Assembly: GCF_000003815.2 (NCBI RefSeq)
Contig: NC_049985.1
Location: 2,548,970 to 2,612,969 of the forward strand
Length of the DNA stretch: 64,000 bases
Source of the DNA: Branchiostoma floridae
Lineage: Eukaryota; Chordata; Leptocardii; Amphioxiformes; Branchiostomatidae
Direction of reading: 5' to 3'
Shown here: in pieces, positions 52,148-64,000 of the stretch
How positions within the stretch are numbered: the stretch's first letter is position 1
Layout: each line of letters begins with the position of its first letter
Translations under genes and position numbers: made by a program
The notes under the pieces: generated by a model
Told to the model about the DNA's origin: nothing
The model's database searches: none
Seen by the model: only the letters and a program-made list of their open reading frames with translations

Positions 52148-53674
52148 TTGCCTTTTTTGCTGTATATGATTGCCGAACCTTTCTCGCACGCCGAGTCGAT
52201 CTATTACCGCCCCGTAACCAAGAAAGACCGGGAGCAATTCTTTTCTTTTCTTTCCCAATAAAAAACTTCTGCGAGAGAAAAACCTCTCCTTTTGCTGTAT
52301 ATGATTGCCGAACCTTTCTCGCACGCCGAGCCGATCTATTACCGCCCTTTAACCAAGAAAGACCGGGAGCAATTCTTTTAGTTCTCTCCCAATAAAAAAA
52401 ATTCTGCCAGAGAAAAACCTTTCCTTTTGCTTGAAGAAGATTCACTCTTTACTTCTGGATACTTTAAAAATCTTAATATTTTTTGCCGTATACGTACGAT
52501 TGCCGAACCTCTCTCGCACGCCGAGCCGATCTATTACCGCCCTATAACCAAGAAAGACCGGGAGCAATTCTTTTCTTTTCTCTCCCAATAAAAAACTTCT
52601 GCCAGAGAAAAACCTCTCCTTTTGCTATATAAGATTGCCGAACCTTTCTGGCATGCCGAGTCGATCTATTACCGCCCTATAACCAAGAAAGACCCGGAGC
52701 AATTCTTTTAGTTCTCTCCCAATAAAAAAACTTCTGCAAGAGAAAAACCTCTCCTTTTGCTGTATATGAATGCCGAACCTCTCTCGCACGCCGAGCCGAT
52801 CTATTACCACCCTATAACCAAAAAAGACCAGGAGCAATTCTTTTCTTTTCTCTCCCAATAAAAAACTTCTTCAAGAGAAAAACCTCTCCTTTTGCTGTAT
52901 ATGATTGCCGAACCCTTCTCGCACGCCGAGCCGATCTACTACCGCCCTTTAACCAAGAAAGACCGTGAGCAATTCTTTTCCTTTCTCTCCCAATAAAAAA
53001 CTTCTGGGAGAGAAAACCCTCTCCTTTTGCTATATATGATTGCCGACCCTTTCTCGCACGCCGAGCCGATCTATTACCGCCCTATAACCAAGAAAGACCA
53101 GGAGCAATTCTTTTCTTTTCTCTCCCAATAAAAAACATCTGCCAGAGAAAAACCTTTCCTTTTGCTTGAAGAAGATTCAGTCTTTACTTCTGGATACTTT
53201 AAAAATTTTAATATTTTTTGCTGTATACGTACGATTGCCGAACCTCTCTCGCACGCCAAGCCGATCTATTACCGCCCTATAACCAAGAAAGACCAGGAGC
53301 AATTCTTTTCTTTTCTCTCCCAATAAAAAACTTCTGCCAGAGAAAAACCATTCCTTTTGCTTGAAGAAGATTCACTCTTTACCTCTGGATACTTTAAAAA
53401 TTTTAATATTTTTTGCCGTATACGTACGATTGCCGAACCTCTCTCGCACGCCGAGACAATCTATTACCGCCCTTTAACCAAGAAAGACCGGGAGCAATTC
53501 TTTTCTCTTTCCCCCAATAAAAAACTTCTGCCAGAGAAAAACCTTCCCTTTTTCTGTATACGTACGATTGCTGAATCTTTCTCGCATGCCGAGCCGATCT
53601 ATTACCACCCTATAACCAAGAAAGACCGGGAGCAATTCTTTTCTGTCTCCCAATAAAAAACTTGTGCGAGAGAT
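52148..53674. repeat. Ten-copy satellite, 135-bp and 195-bp units, in Dach intron
   Basis: The word GATTGCCGAAC (or a one- to two-base variant) recurs at 52168, 52303, 52498, 52633, 52770, 52903, 53038, 53233, 53428 and 53566. Each unit carries CGCACGCCGAG, GATCTATTACCGCCC, AACCAAGAAAGACCGGGAGC, TTCTTTTCTCTCCCAATAAA and AGAGAAAAACCTCTCC. Three units (before 52498, 53233 and 53428) include an extra ~60 bp with TTGAAGAAGATTCACTCTTT and TTTAATATTTTTTGC. Copies are about 90% or more alike by eye. Not recognised as any known family. Confidence 0.93.
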
Positions 53675-53679
53675 TGACA

Positions 53680-54400
53680 GGTGATAAAAGGGGTGTTATC
53701 ACAATAGTAATGAGGGCAGGTCTCGGGAGAAGCACTAATAACGCTGGTTGTTTGAAACGGGGAGTTGCCAGGGTCCTAAGACTCTCATCATATTCGTGAT
53801 AGATGTTCCCCTCTTCAAAGACAAATACGCTTCCCCCTGTTCTAATTGAAGCTTGCTTTTAAGCTGCATCAATGATTAAGCAGTGAGGGAGCTCCCTGCG
53901 AAAATCATTTGGTCACAGCCACAAAAGAGACATCAATTTTTCACAAGGCGCCATCACTTTCTTTTTTACCACAACGCTCCGCCAATTGGAATCCGAGCGG
54001 AGATGATGCTATATACTATAGCCCAGGCCTTGCCTACCTCCTCCCTAATGTCTAATTAATAGGCAAACTGACCCCTTTTTATCCAGTATCTCCCTCATCT
54101 GTAATGAAATCGGGCTGGATGCAGGAATTGCCATCTGATTTTTGATGGCTGGGTAATGACTTTGGGATATCTGTTGAAGGGAGGGATGGGCGAATGGGCT
54201 ATCATCCCACATAAAGGCCTCCTCATGATGGGTTTTTAACCCCTGACACTCCGGCGGCCAGAAAATAATTTGGGGGTCAAGAATCAGCTTTGCCGGGCAG
54301 CGGGACCAGATGGAAGGGGCCGAATGTGTCTCCTGGGCGCCACAACGGCTACTCTGGGCGCCGTGAAAAATGATGTAGACAGGGAAATTAACTAAATTCG
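53680..54400. promoter_or_regulatory. Candidate cis-regulatory DNA in Dach intron
   Basis: A non-repetitive, GC-balanced island between satellite and AT-rich intron, with GATA-like (GGTGATAAAA) and homeodomain-like (TCTAATTAATAGG) words. Vertebrate DACH introns hold conserved enhancers (family knowledge). The role here is inference from composition alone. Confidence 0.3.
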
Positions 54401-57400
54401 GTCAAATCTGCTTTTATTTTGGACAAAGCACATTCACTACTCTGCGGAGGACAGTAAAACGAGTGGCAGCGCGTCACACAGAGGGATAAAAACGACATTT
54501 GTGGCTGTCGTAAAAACTAAAAACCAAAGTTAAAAATGATGTAGCTCCATAAACCTACACACATACATGTGTGTAGACACTATGACTGCAACTTGTGCTG
54601 CGTCACACAAAGGAATAAAAACATTTGTGGTTGTCATAAAACTAGAAACCATTGTTGAAAATCATGTACTAAAAAATGTGGAAATGTAAATCTAGAAAAA
54701 TTACAGCAACTTTATTTCTTGGAAGCACTAACAGTCCATTACAGAAGATCCGTCTTAATTACAAATAGTTAGAAAATGTACCCATAATACATGTTTATTA
54801 ATACATTTCTGTCCTAATTGCAAATACTAGAAGAAGAAAAAAGTATTTATTCATTAAAAGCATTTCATCAGCACTGACACACCAATAATGTCCAATACTG
54901 AATAAAATTTTGGTAAAATAAAAGACTACCTAGTCTGTGCAAAACAGAGGGATTAGCTACATCAATATTCCACCTTCTATCTGATACCTCCTAATAGTAA
55001 GTCACCATTGTATAAATAGCCTTCATATGTACAATTACAGAGTAGAGCAGTACAGCAATTTTCTGCAAAAAGCACCACCTTCCATTATAAAAACACCCAT
55101 TCCCCGTCGGATGATAGAACTTCTCCGGAGCCAAAAGTACTCATAACTGCCTGCAACTGCGGATAACTAGCAACAGAGACGGGATCAAACCGGCGATAAC
55201 CCTTGCCTGAAAATTAAAAACAAACAGCCAGGCCATTGCGAGGGTAATGACAGCGAAGGATATTGGCAGGCCTTTAGAGTCTTAATGGAGTTTCTACATT
55301 ACATGATCCTGCATCAGTAAGGCCCATTAGGCAATATGTAATCAGTTTGTTGTTTCATCTGCATGATGGAATAAATGCTACGTATGGCTTAGCATGGTAA
55401 TACATGTAGTGAATTTATAATATATTATGTATACTTCTTTGAAAATATATGTAAAATTTGAAATCTTCTTACATGCTGGATACATCCTGATTTGGTGTTA
55501 CTACGTTGGTTCAGGTCTACTAAAGGTAGGAAAATTTCAGAAAAAAAAATAGATTTGTTTATACAGTAGAATGCAGTAGTAGGGATACAATGTACTTGTT
55601 ACAGGCAAAAATTATTCAGTTGCCTGTTTTACAGCTTTCTCAAAATATATATTTAAGTTGATAAGGAGCATTCCTTTCACCTCTAGTATTAGTAAAAAAT
55701 CATAAGTAAGTTGTTCATCTACATTTAGGAGTCATAAATACTTGATCCAGGTAGAATATTTTTATTCAGTTAGATTTAGATTGTCATGGCCTTACCTTTA
55801 TGATTTATCTTTCTGTGTGGGTACAAGTTACTAGTACTTAGTGACTGTTACTAAGAGGTTTAGACACTGTGAAGGTGTGGCCTTCATTAACATGATGTAT
55901 TCAATCAAAGGTATTTCAGGAGCTTAGACTAGTTAGAGAAGGTCATACAAGACAAAGGTAGTCATACAACAACTACACTACAGCCTTGGGTGCTGACTTA
56001 TGTTTATTGTTAGACCTTTCTGCCACATGCAGACAACATTTGAGACATACATTTTAGTGCCCTTCATAACTTGATCTCTCTCATCTCACTCTTTGACAAA
56101 GTCAACTTTAATAAGGGTGATGAAGTCGAAAACTTGTTCGAGTCAAAAAATTGAAGATCCTTGGACTTCACAAGGAATTCTACACCAAAGAGACAAACTT
56201 TCAAGGCTTGCTAAAAGTTGGAAACTGCAGATCCTCTGTCACAATGAATTCTATCAATAACACAGATGAACTTTTAAGCTCAGGTTTGTACTTTCTTTGC
56301 TAAAAACTGTAGTTGAATTTCAAAGATCCTCTGTCACAATGAATTCAACAGATGCATGAACTTTTCAGCTGAGCCTTGAGCTTTTTTCTCCCTCAACCTT
56401 CTACATTAGCCTGGTATCCAGTCGTATTATAGCTCCCGAGTCTCTTCTGTCCTCTCCACAAATACGTCAAGCCCTGGTTGATTTGAAACCAATTTTGCGG
56501 AGAGGACAGAAGAGACTTTGGGGCCATAATATGGCTGGATACCAGGCTATTCCTACATGGGATCAGGAGTGGGGTGACTTATGACACTTGTCAAGCCCTG
56601 ACAGGACTGGGTCAACACAGCCCTGGGGGGATATCAATCTATTTATTGAGAAGTCAGCTTCATCTGCCAAATGGACTTGCCTTCAACTTTAGAGAGGAAT
56701 GTCAGATTCAACTTGCAGATGTCATGTAAAATGTACGTGTACGCTTATGCAGATTAGTCATCCAAGAAATTGAAGGATAAAAGTTTAGGCAATCTTTAGC
56801 TTACAATAAGAATAAACTATGAGAAGTATTTCTTCTTCAGAAATCTGTAAAGTCTTGGAAAGTCTATACTTTTTTTTAATCCACTGATGAAAGACAGTGG
56901 ATGCTGTCTGAAAGTCTGAATAAATATCCAGCAATAAAGATTGATTCAACTTCATTTACAATGTAGTATCAGTGTACAAATGTATGGATTTGGTTGGTTG
57001 GATTATGGATACATACTTTGTTCACCTGCCATGGCAAGTTGGCATCAGGTTTTGACCCCAGGCAAAAAAAGAATTAACTCCACCCTACATTAAAAGGGTG
57101 TCGGAGAACAAAGGAATAGGCAAATACCTTGGAATAAGAATTATCTCTTTAAAGCCCTGTGTCACCTTTTGTGTTGACACATCAGGCATGAAAATCTTAA
57201 GACACTTGTAATTTTTTTTGTTGCATTTATCAATCAAGCTGATAAGTTTACCTGCATTTCTTCACTTTCATTTGTCATCAATGGCACTCTATTCATTCAA
57301 GTCTAAAGAAAACTTTTATTTATTTATCATATCTATCTCGTGTTCTATCTATTATCAAGTTTATATACCATATAGACTGCTTTGTCTCTAAATGAAGTTT

Positions 57401-58900
57401 GATAAGTTGTTGTTCTGTTGCCGCTCTTCAGAGTTATGTGTGTAATATATTCTTAGACATCATGTTTAGCATGGATTGGCATATGGAGTGAGTGATCAAC
57501 AGCTATTTTGTGTTCCGAAGAATCCTCATAAACTGACCATATGTTGGGAATGGCATTGTCTGTTGCCAGTCGCTGACTCTTTCTTCTTCTTTAGCTGACT
57601 GAAAGGTTCAATTAAAGCAAATTAAGAGCCCATTCTCAGGTGTCATAAACAAGGTACACTCATCAGCCTGCGTTCACATCTTTGCCTAGTTTGAGGGCAG
57701 GGGAGACCAGCCTAACAAATGGCAATCATGTTTTGCATGGAGAGAGTGAACAAATAGCTAGTACATTCTGTTCCAAGGATTCCTCATGAACTGACCATAT
57801 GTTGGGAATGGCATTGTCTGTTGCCAGTCACTGACTGATCAAGGCTCCAAGCAAATTAAGAGCCAGTTCTCAGGTGTCATAAACAAGGTACACTCATCAG
57901 CCTGCGTTCACATCTCTGCCTGGTTTGAGGGCAGGGTAGACCAGTCTAACAAATGGAACCCCTCTCAGTACTCTCTCACCCCTCCAGTTGTGACCACGAC
58001 CTCTCTGACCTCCAGAATGTTTGCATTAACTCAGAGGTCATTTTATACAGCTCTGAAATATAGTCTGACCTGTGAGGAAGCATAGTAACCAGCCATATAT
58101 GGCCATGTTGGAAAAGCGAGGGATTATGTGACCAGAAGATGAGCAGACCCTGGGCCGTGTCACCAACATGTCAACTGGAAGAATGTCTGAAATAACACAA
58201 AGAACTTCTGGGTGATCTGACAAGTCAGTCTTTTCCACATGTTAGGTTGGTTGTAATCTGTATCATGACAAAGATAAATACTTTTTTATTTCATCAAAGA
58301 AAACTGTCTAAATGTAATGGATGAATTTTCATTATCTGTTCCCACATCTAAAAATGTACAAATAGGTGAAAAGAAGTTTTGCCTACAATGTATTGTCTAT
58401 ACTTTCCTATGTTACTTTAATGTTTGTTAAGTTATACATTTAGATGGCCTATATTCCCAGCCCTTAACTTAAAACGTTCGATTGAAGCATGAATGATCAA
58501 TAAAGGACTATCTTTCATTTAATCAATTATTACCACTTTTATTTGCTTTTGACGTGCCCAGTTTCGTAGATGAGCTGGGAGGACATCCACAGTTTTACTA
58601 TCTAGATGACCCTAACAACTTGTTTTCATCCCAATATGTTACTATCACTTTCACTAGTCTTTGAAGTTGTGGGTTGACAGAATTAGGACACAGATATGAG
58701 TTTGTGTTTACTTGTAAAAAAAGTTTATGTTAGATAAATAAAACCTGAGTTGAAGTCACTGAGTATCACTGGTTTGAAGAGGCCAAAAAACATTGCAATG
58801 CTAAAATTTCATCTATCTTGTCACAAAAGGATCTGACAAAATTTCTGGGTTAAGTGGGATTTATTTACAGAAGTTTGTATTTACTTCTAAAAGTTAAGAC
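54401..58900. other. Dach intron with local duplications
   Basis: 54460-54700 has two copies of a GCGTCACACAGAGGGATAAA block. 55060-55400 is another unique, GC-balanced stretch and candidate regulatory DNA. 56210-56400 has a repeated CAGATCCTCTGTCACAATGA block. 57466-57955 contains two ~260-bp copies with CTGACCATATGTTGGGAATG, CATTGTCTGTTGCCAGTC and ACAAGGTACACTCATCAGCC. No coding exon recognised. Confidence 0.5.
56407..56549. mobile_element. 143-bp hairpin MITE with ~50-bp arms
   Basis: TAGCCTGGTATCCAGTCGTA at left mirrors TGGCTGGATACCAGGCTA at right; GAGTCTCTTCTGTCCTCTCC mirrors GGAGAGGACAGAAGAGACT inside. TA at both ends. Confidence 0.85.
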
Positions 58901-59329
58901 AAGCCTGAGAAAACATCTGTCATACACTCCTTACAGATAAACAGTCTTATAACTAATGTAAATATCATTTGTTTGGCGGAACAGATTATTTTCCTGATGC
59001 AGACAGCAGGCAGGGATTTCTGAAGTGTAAATTTGATCAGCCCGATAACAACGCAACTCTCCCAAAGCCACTCGCACAGAAACCATTACGTATGCCGATC
59101 ACACTGAGACGAGCCACGTTGTATTTTGACTGAATTAGCTCACCGGTTTAGAATGACATCTCCCATGGACTAAAATACTAACAAATGTCACCAACAACAA
59201 AGGCATATTTTCCCCTAGCCTGTTACCCACACCCCGCTAAAAGCATGACACATTCCAGGCCAAATCTTTCCAAATAAACCTATTGTGCCAGTCTTGAAAT
59301 AAAAGCTGCAGTTGTGACCCCAGTACTGA

Positions 59330-60700
59330 TGGACACATGTCTGTACTCTCTCGGCCTTGCGACGATGTTGACTCTAAGCTATACAATGTCTCATTATTAA
59401 GAGCAGCTCAAAACACACCTTTTTAACAGTCTGTACATATGGCTACTGATGCCTGTATTTCACAGAAACGTAATCATTGTTGTCATGTTAACAGTCTTAT
59501 TATCCTAATGATTCCTAATGATTATGTCTTCACAACTGCATACATTGATGTATCTTAAGGTATCACACATGTCTGTACTCTCTCTGCCTTGCGACGATGT
59601 TGACTCTAACTAGTCCAAGTTATACAATGACTCATTACTTCAAGCACCTTAACAGACCTACATGTAGTATTTTACAGAGACATCATCAGTTGTTTTTACA
59701 TAAACATTTTAATTATCTTCATGAATATTAAAGTCTTAATTACCATTTGCATCTGATAACGTTCCATTTCTTGACTCTCTCCTACACAATGACTCATTAC
59801 TATTAAAGAGCAGCTCAGAATGCACCGATACATATAGCTACTGATGCATGTGTTTCATAGAAACATTATCTGTTGTTATGACGTCAATGTTCTAATTATC
59901 TTAATGAAGAAGGCTTAATTACTATTAGTATCTTTTGGTAATCTTCCATTCCTTGACACAATGACCCATTACACTGTTTACAGCTCAAAATGCACCTGTA
60001 CATATGATAGCTACTGTTGTCTGTATATTACAAAACATTTTCACTTGTTATTATGTAAATACTACGTTTACAGTCCACTTATTTTTATGAAAAAGTCTTA
60101 ATTACCATTTGCATCTTTAGCTAATCCATTCTTTGACTCTCTTCTTCACAGCTTCATTACAATGTAGTTAGATCTAGAGCAGCTCAAGGCCTAGTGATGC
60201 CTGTATTTCACATCATTTGTTAGTATGTAAACACCCAATAAGATAATGCTAATTACCTGAGTCATTAGGTCTTTATCATTATCTTAATCTGCTGCCCTTT
60301 CTTTCCTTGAATCTCAGACAAAATGATGAGTCCAAACTCACCAAAACGATGCTGCCAAACCAGTCAGTGCACTTAGCCCATGTTGGGCATGGATATGCAA
60401 GGAAGATCATTGTCATTGTCATTGTCATTGTCATTATAGCAATTCACTTTTACTTTCAATATCAAACTAATCCCATGTTGGGAATGGATATGCAATAGAC
60501 ATCATCGTCATTGTCATTGTCACTGTCATTAAAGCAGACGTGCCCAAAACTGCACACCAGCATATCGCAGAAACATTATCACCACCTGTAAACAACCATA
60601 AGTCCAATCATAATTATCCCGATAATTAAGCCTTGATTATCATCAGTATCTTAATGTGATCTGTACCATCCTTTCTCTTCTTGACATGACTCACAGATAC
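59330..60700. repeat. Six or more highly diverged tandem units, ~180-240 bp
   Basis: A recurring order of words (CTTGACTCTCT, ATGACTCATTA, GAGCAGCTCA, ATGGCTACTGATGCCTGTAT, TTTCACAGAAAC, TTATCTTAATGA, TTAATTACCATTTGCATCTT) appears near 59335, 59580, 59770, 59950, 60120 and 60560. Units are old and strongly diverged. A (ATTGTC)n microsatellite lies at about 60409-60436, within a smaller duplicated CCCATGTTGGGCATGGATAT block. Confidence 0.7.
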
Positions 60701-61450
60701 GCTTTGAAAGCAACAAGCGACACAGAAGGATCCTAATACCGATGGCAGACAGTCATGCCTCACACAGTCATTTAAAACCCTGTCGCAGCAAACATATTAA
60801 TCTGACATTGACTCAACTTTCATATCATGCAACGATTGTTCACGCTTCTGACTAATCATGTCTGACTCCTCCGCAAAAGCAATTACGGAACCGTGAAGTA
60901 GTTTTGATCATCAAGACAAAAACAACATCATCATCGCTTCATGACAGAATTAGCGCTGACTCCATTTCTGGTTCCGCTTATTGAATTCGTAATCATAAGC
61001 CACCGGAAAGAAAGATAAAACTATAAGAGTAAACCTGAGAGTTTAGCTGTATAAATAGGGTCTACTTCCTCTTAAGTAACTTTAAATGATAGAAAACCTT
61101 ATCTCTCTTCAACATGGCATCACATGAACAGATTCTAACTCTATCTTACAATGACACCTTAATCTTTAAATATGCTTAAAACACTTGAAGGTCAATGAAG
61201 ATTAGACTTCCAGGTAATAAGATAAACAATACACAATTTGCTCAAGCAACTGGATGCAAATTATACTGGAAGAATTATCTGCACTCACAATAGACTGGAG
61301 AGACGGAATGGGCTTGGTAAGAACTCCAATGCTTAAATAAGCAACCACAACATCAGTTTTGTAACCGTTAGACATTTTAGATAGCATCCACTATCTCCTA
61401 CCAGTTGTGTTTTGTTTCCCTAAACATGTCTCAAAGTTATTGTGTTTCTA

Positions 61451-61590
61451 TAGAACACATTTCTTTAGAATACAAGTTCTTTAGAACACATTTCATTAGA
61501 ATACAAGTTCTTTAGACTACAAGTTCTTTAGAATACAAGTTCCTTAGAATACAAGTTCCTTAGAATACAAGTTCTTTAGAATACATATAG
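61451..61590. repeat. 16-bp tandem repeat
   Basis: TAGAATACAAGTTCTT and close variants recur about nine times in a row. Confidence 0.9.
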
Positions 61591-62527
61591 TCCAATGAGA
61601 TTAATCAGTATTGTGGATCGAAAGGAGGGGTAATGCCAGGTAAGCACACGTTCAGACCCTTTTCTGACACCTACCACCCATAACGTCATACAGTATCACC
61701 TGTGTGTGGCTTTGAGTCTGTCAACAGGTAGGAGGCTGAGGAATGTATTACAACTTGCACCTCTGAATTACTGTAATCCCCTGGTGCTCCAGAACATGAC
61801 CCTGTGCCAGAAAGTGTTACTCTGGCTGTTCTATAAACTCTCCATTTGGACTGTCTGGCAGGGAATCTTTTTCTGTCAGAAAGTGGACTAGCAGAATTTT
61901 CTAATGAACTGTAGGCCACACCAATCGCTTCTTTGGTTTTTGGTTACGTTTTGATATTTTAAGTTTGAAGCAAGCGAATATCAAAAAAGGAGAGGACAGG
62001 GAGGGAAATTTTTCAATATGACTGTATTCAAGGTATAAAACTGAGTGCACCAAGGCATGAAACTGGTGCTCAAGCTTTGTTTTCATATTTTACAGGAACC
62101 AACAAGAACCAACAACTTGAATTGGCATGGCTTTAGTTAGTACTTAACTTAAGTAAGATACAAAAGATTCTATTCTTCTACCTCACGGTCCTCTCCTGCA
62201 TTTTATCTGTCTGTGGCGACAAGAGAAGCTAAAAGCACAATTCTAAGGGGTTTGAATTGTACTAACGCTAGTTCACCTTTATCTGCAGGGTAACCTATAT
62301 CCGCTATTTGTAAAAACAAGATATTAAGGTATATCAAGTTGATGGAAGGTGGTTACAAACTGCACATATAAAAAATATTGCAGTTTGACATGGAAAACAA
62401 ATACAGTTTGAAATCACTTTCTGTCGACTTGTTATCCATAAATGCCCTGTTTTTAAAAACAACGGATATAGGTTACCGAAGAATAATGGTGAACTAGTGC
62501 TACCTGTTGTCCAGGTGAGCAGCTTAC

Positions 62528-62649
62528 CTATAGGTGTGTGTCCCGTGAAGTCGAAGTCTCCGTTCTCCAGGTGCAACTTTTTGTGGTCGTGGATGAGGGG
62601 GGGCATCAGGGGGGGCTGGGCTCGCTTCGGCGGCCGGCCGGGACGGCTA
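62528..62649 (-). CDS. Dach: Dach coding exon after the DNA-binding box
   Basis: 122 nt; enters in phase 2, leaves in phase 1. Acceptor CCTCTGCAG, donor GTAAGC. Encodes SRPGRPPKRAQPPLMPP, then LIHDHKKLHLENGDFDF and TGHTPI. GRPPKR directly follows the Ski/Sno/Dac box in Dachshund proteins, so the DNA-binding exons should lie just beyond 64000. Confidence 0.93.
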
Positions 62650-64000
62650 CTGCAGAGGGAGAGGGAAAAAACGAAGGCAGGTGAGTTGACAGTTAATAAT
62701 GTAAAGTTTATTGCAAATTCGTGCCCCTGGGCTAGTTGCAGGTAACATGAGAGATTCAAACAGTGTAAAAACAATATCACAAGTGTCTACTATAGTCTAA
62801 AACTAGTAAAAGCCATCTCTAGATCCTGGGTTATTGGGTTCGGCTCCTTTTTCAAAGACAGTGGAAGACGAAAGAGCCCATCTTTTCTATTATGTGTTAG
62901 AAGGAGAATTGTTTTTTGTCAGTGAATGTAAAGAAGTTTGGTTGGAATTTGGTGGCCTCTTCGAACAGCTCTTTTCTTTTAAATTTTGTGATCGTAGAAA
63001 GAGCAGTTTGACATAAAATGTGTTTCGTCTTCCACCACGTTTGACATGCATTATTTGCACATTCTTTCACACACAGGTAGCTTAAAACTCTTTATGCATT
63101 TTTGTACCGTTTTCTTTATGAAAACGATATAATATACAAAGCCTGATAAAAATGCACAAAAAGTGTCAAAAACAATCAGAGACTAACCTCTGCTTGGAGA
63201 TTAAGTTAATAAGCAGAATGATACAGTGCAAATTCAAATACCTTTCTTTTCATTACCTCTATACTACATGTATCTGGCCAGTTGTTTCCTCCCCCCCCCC
63301 CCCCCTGAAACGCTCAAGTGTAACCAACATCAAGAACAAACCCAACTGGCATCCATCCAACGGACCACCCACTTGATAATATGTGATCTTAGCTGATATA
63401 CTACACAACAGCCATGACTGTAATCTTTGGTTGAAACACTCATTGAAAGGAGTAAAATATGTTATGCCAAGTAATAGTCACTCAAGCAACTGGATATGAT
63501 TTTGGAGTGTTGCTTGATAAATTACATTTGGTATATCTTATTACCCGATTGTCTAAAGTTTATTGAGGGAGTAAAATATGTCTTTTGCATTGTAACAAGT
63601 TTCTATACACTATTTCTGTATATGAAGTTATGTGTTCACCAACAAGCTTTTTATATCTATCAGAGACTGATTGAAAGCATATTGGCCAGAGCTTCAAATT
63701 GTGTACTGAAAAAGTGCATCTTAACAATGTCACCAATGAACCCTTATTCACATATACGTCTTTTGCAATTTTTCATATGTTGGTACCTGTAACAGTGCGA
63801 GTAATTGAGAAATTAAAAAAAGCAAGGAAGAATTCTGAATATCCAGCCTAATCTCTCCATGTGAAATCAAATGATTCATACCTAATCATAACAGTCTTTT
63901 GAAGACTGTATCAAAGAATTCTTTCATTAGCAGACTTCAATATGACTTCTATTTATGAATAGTGCATATTCAAGTTGTGATTTGACTGTACAATAACTGC
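62650..64000. other. Dach intron at window end
   Basis: AT-rich, with a 15-C run at 63291-63305. No coding exon recognised; the next Dach exon is outside the window. Confidence 0.5.

Larger units (their letters stand above)
26279..62649 (-). other. Dach: Dachshund gene, 3' part (gene overview)
   Basis: Minus-strand gene spanning at least 36 kb. Joining the exons below gives about 429-435 residues with every splice phase consistent. The order is: a GRPPKRAQ stretch just after the DNA-binding box; a Ser/Pro/Thr-rich linker with HFLPNGL; the C-terminal coiled-coil domain (TETLLTNIQGLLKVAADNAR, ELKMELLRERELREALEKQL, LQKRLKKEKKAKRK, SDSLRVLN); then a short last segment (DARLYFKN). These match DACH1/DACH2 and fly dachshund. 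In known members this is a nuclear co-regulator in the Six/Eya/Pax network, binding DNA through the Ski/Sno-like N-terminal box and partners through the C-terminal helix region. The DNA-binding box and 5' exons lie beyond 64000. Confidence 0.95.

Noticed and set aside
52070..53656. Repeated open frames reading VIDRLGVRERFGNHIQQK in the satellite
   Set aside because: Unit length of about 135 bp varies by indels, so frames change between units; no family match. Best seen as satellite, not coding.
52148..53674. Regularly spaced repeats suggesting a CRISPR-like array
   Set aside because: Units are long and homogeneous throughout with no unique spacers, in a eukaryotic intron.

Overview
The window looks like genomic DNA of an invertebrate chordate, most likely a lancelet (amphioxus, Branchiostoma). 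The evidence is intron-rich genes, a tandem array of intron-preceded poly-C2H2 zinc-finger genes with GECGYRTA / CDYSAA finger repeats, a chordate-like Dachshund gene, many small TA-flanked MITEs and tRNA-derived SINEs, and two fixed-size 100-N assembly gaps (1670-1769 and 25737-25836). The species call is inference from style.

Layout. (1) 0-20 kb, plus strand: five C2H2 zinc-finger genes or gene remains (starts at 1079, 1912, 5294, 11198, 17727) that arose by segmental duplication. Each has its zinc-finger ORF in one exon beginning 16 nt after a cag/ATA acceptor and a MADS-type N-terminus. Some share a 5' noncoding exon, an upstream ~340 bp promoter-like module and a 3' end. The first two copies carry frameshifts beside an assembly gap; the other three are intact, with 17, 10 and 23 fingers. 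The spacers hold an 18S rRNA fragment insertion, a 2.2 kb foldback transposon, a 2.1 kb TIR element, a LINE fragment and SINEs. (2) 20-26 kb: repeat-rich spacer with SINEs, MITEs and the second gap; it may contain the Dach 3'UTR. (3) 26.3-64 kb, minus strand: the 3' half of a Dachshund (Dach) gene, with seven internal exons and two alternative last exons. All splice phases agree, and the predicted protein continues upstream past 64000, where the Ski/Sno/Dac DNA-binding box must lie.

The zinc-finger genes probably encode independent nuclear DNA-binding proteins. Dach encodes a nuclear co-regulator of the Six/Eya network; only its proline-rich linker and C-terminal coiled-coil domain are in the window. 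I see no functional link between the two loci.

Most notable observations: two tandemly duplicated alternative last exons of Dach; a Dach coiled-coil exon whose 5' end has been copied three times upstream and whose 3' end four times downstream, producing decoy splice sites and one frame-preserving candidate mini-exon; an 18S rRNA fragment flanked by an 8-bp target-site duplication with a paralogous empty site; an asymmetric foldback element; and an unclassified 135/195-bp satellite inside the largest Dach intron.
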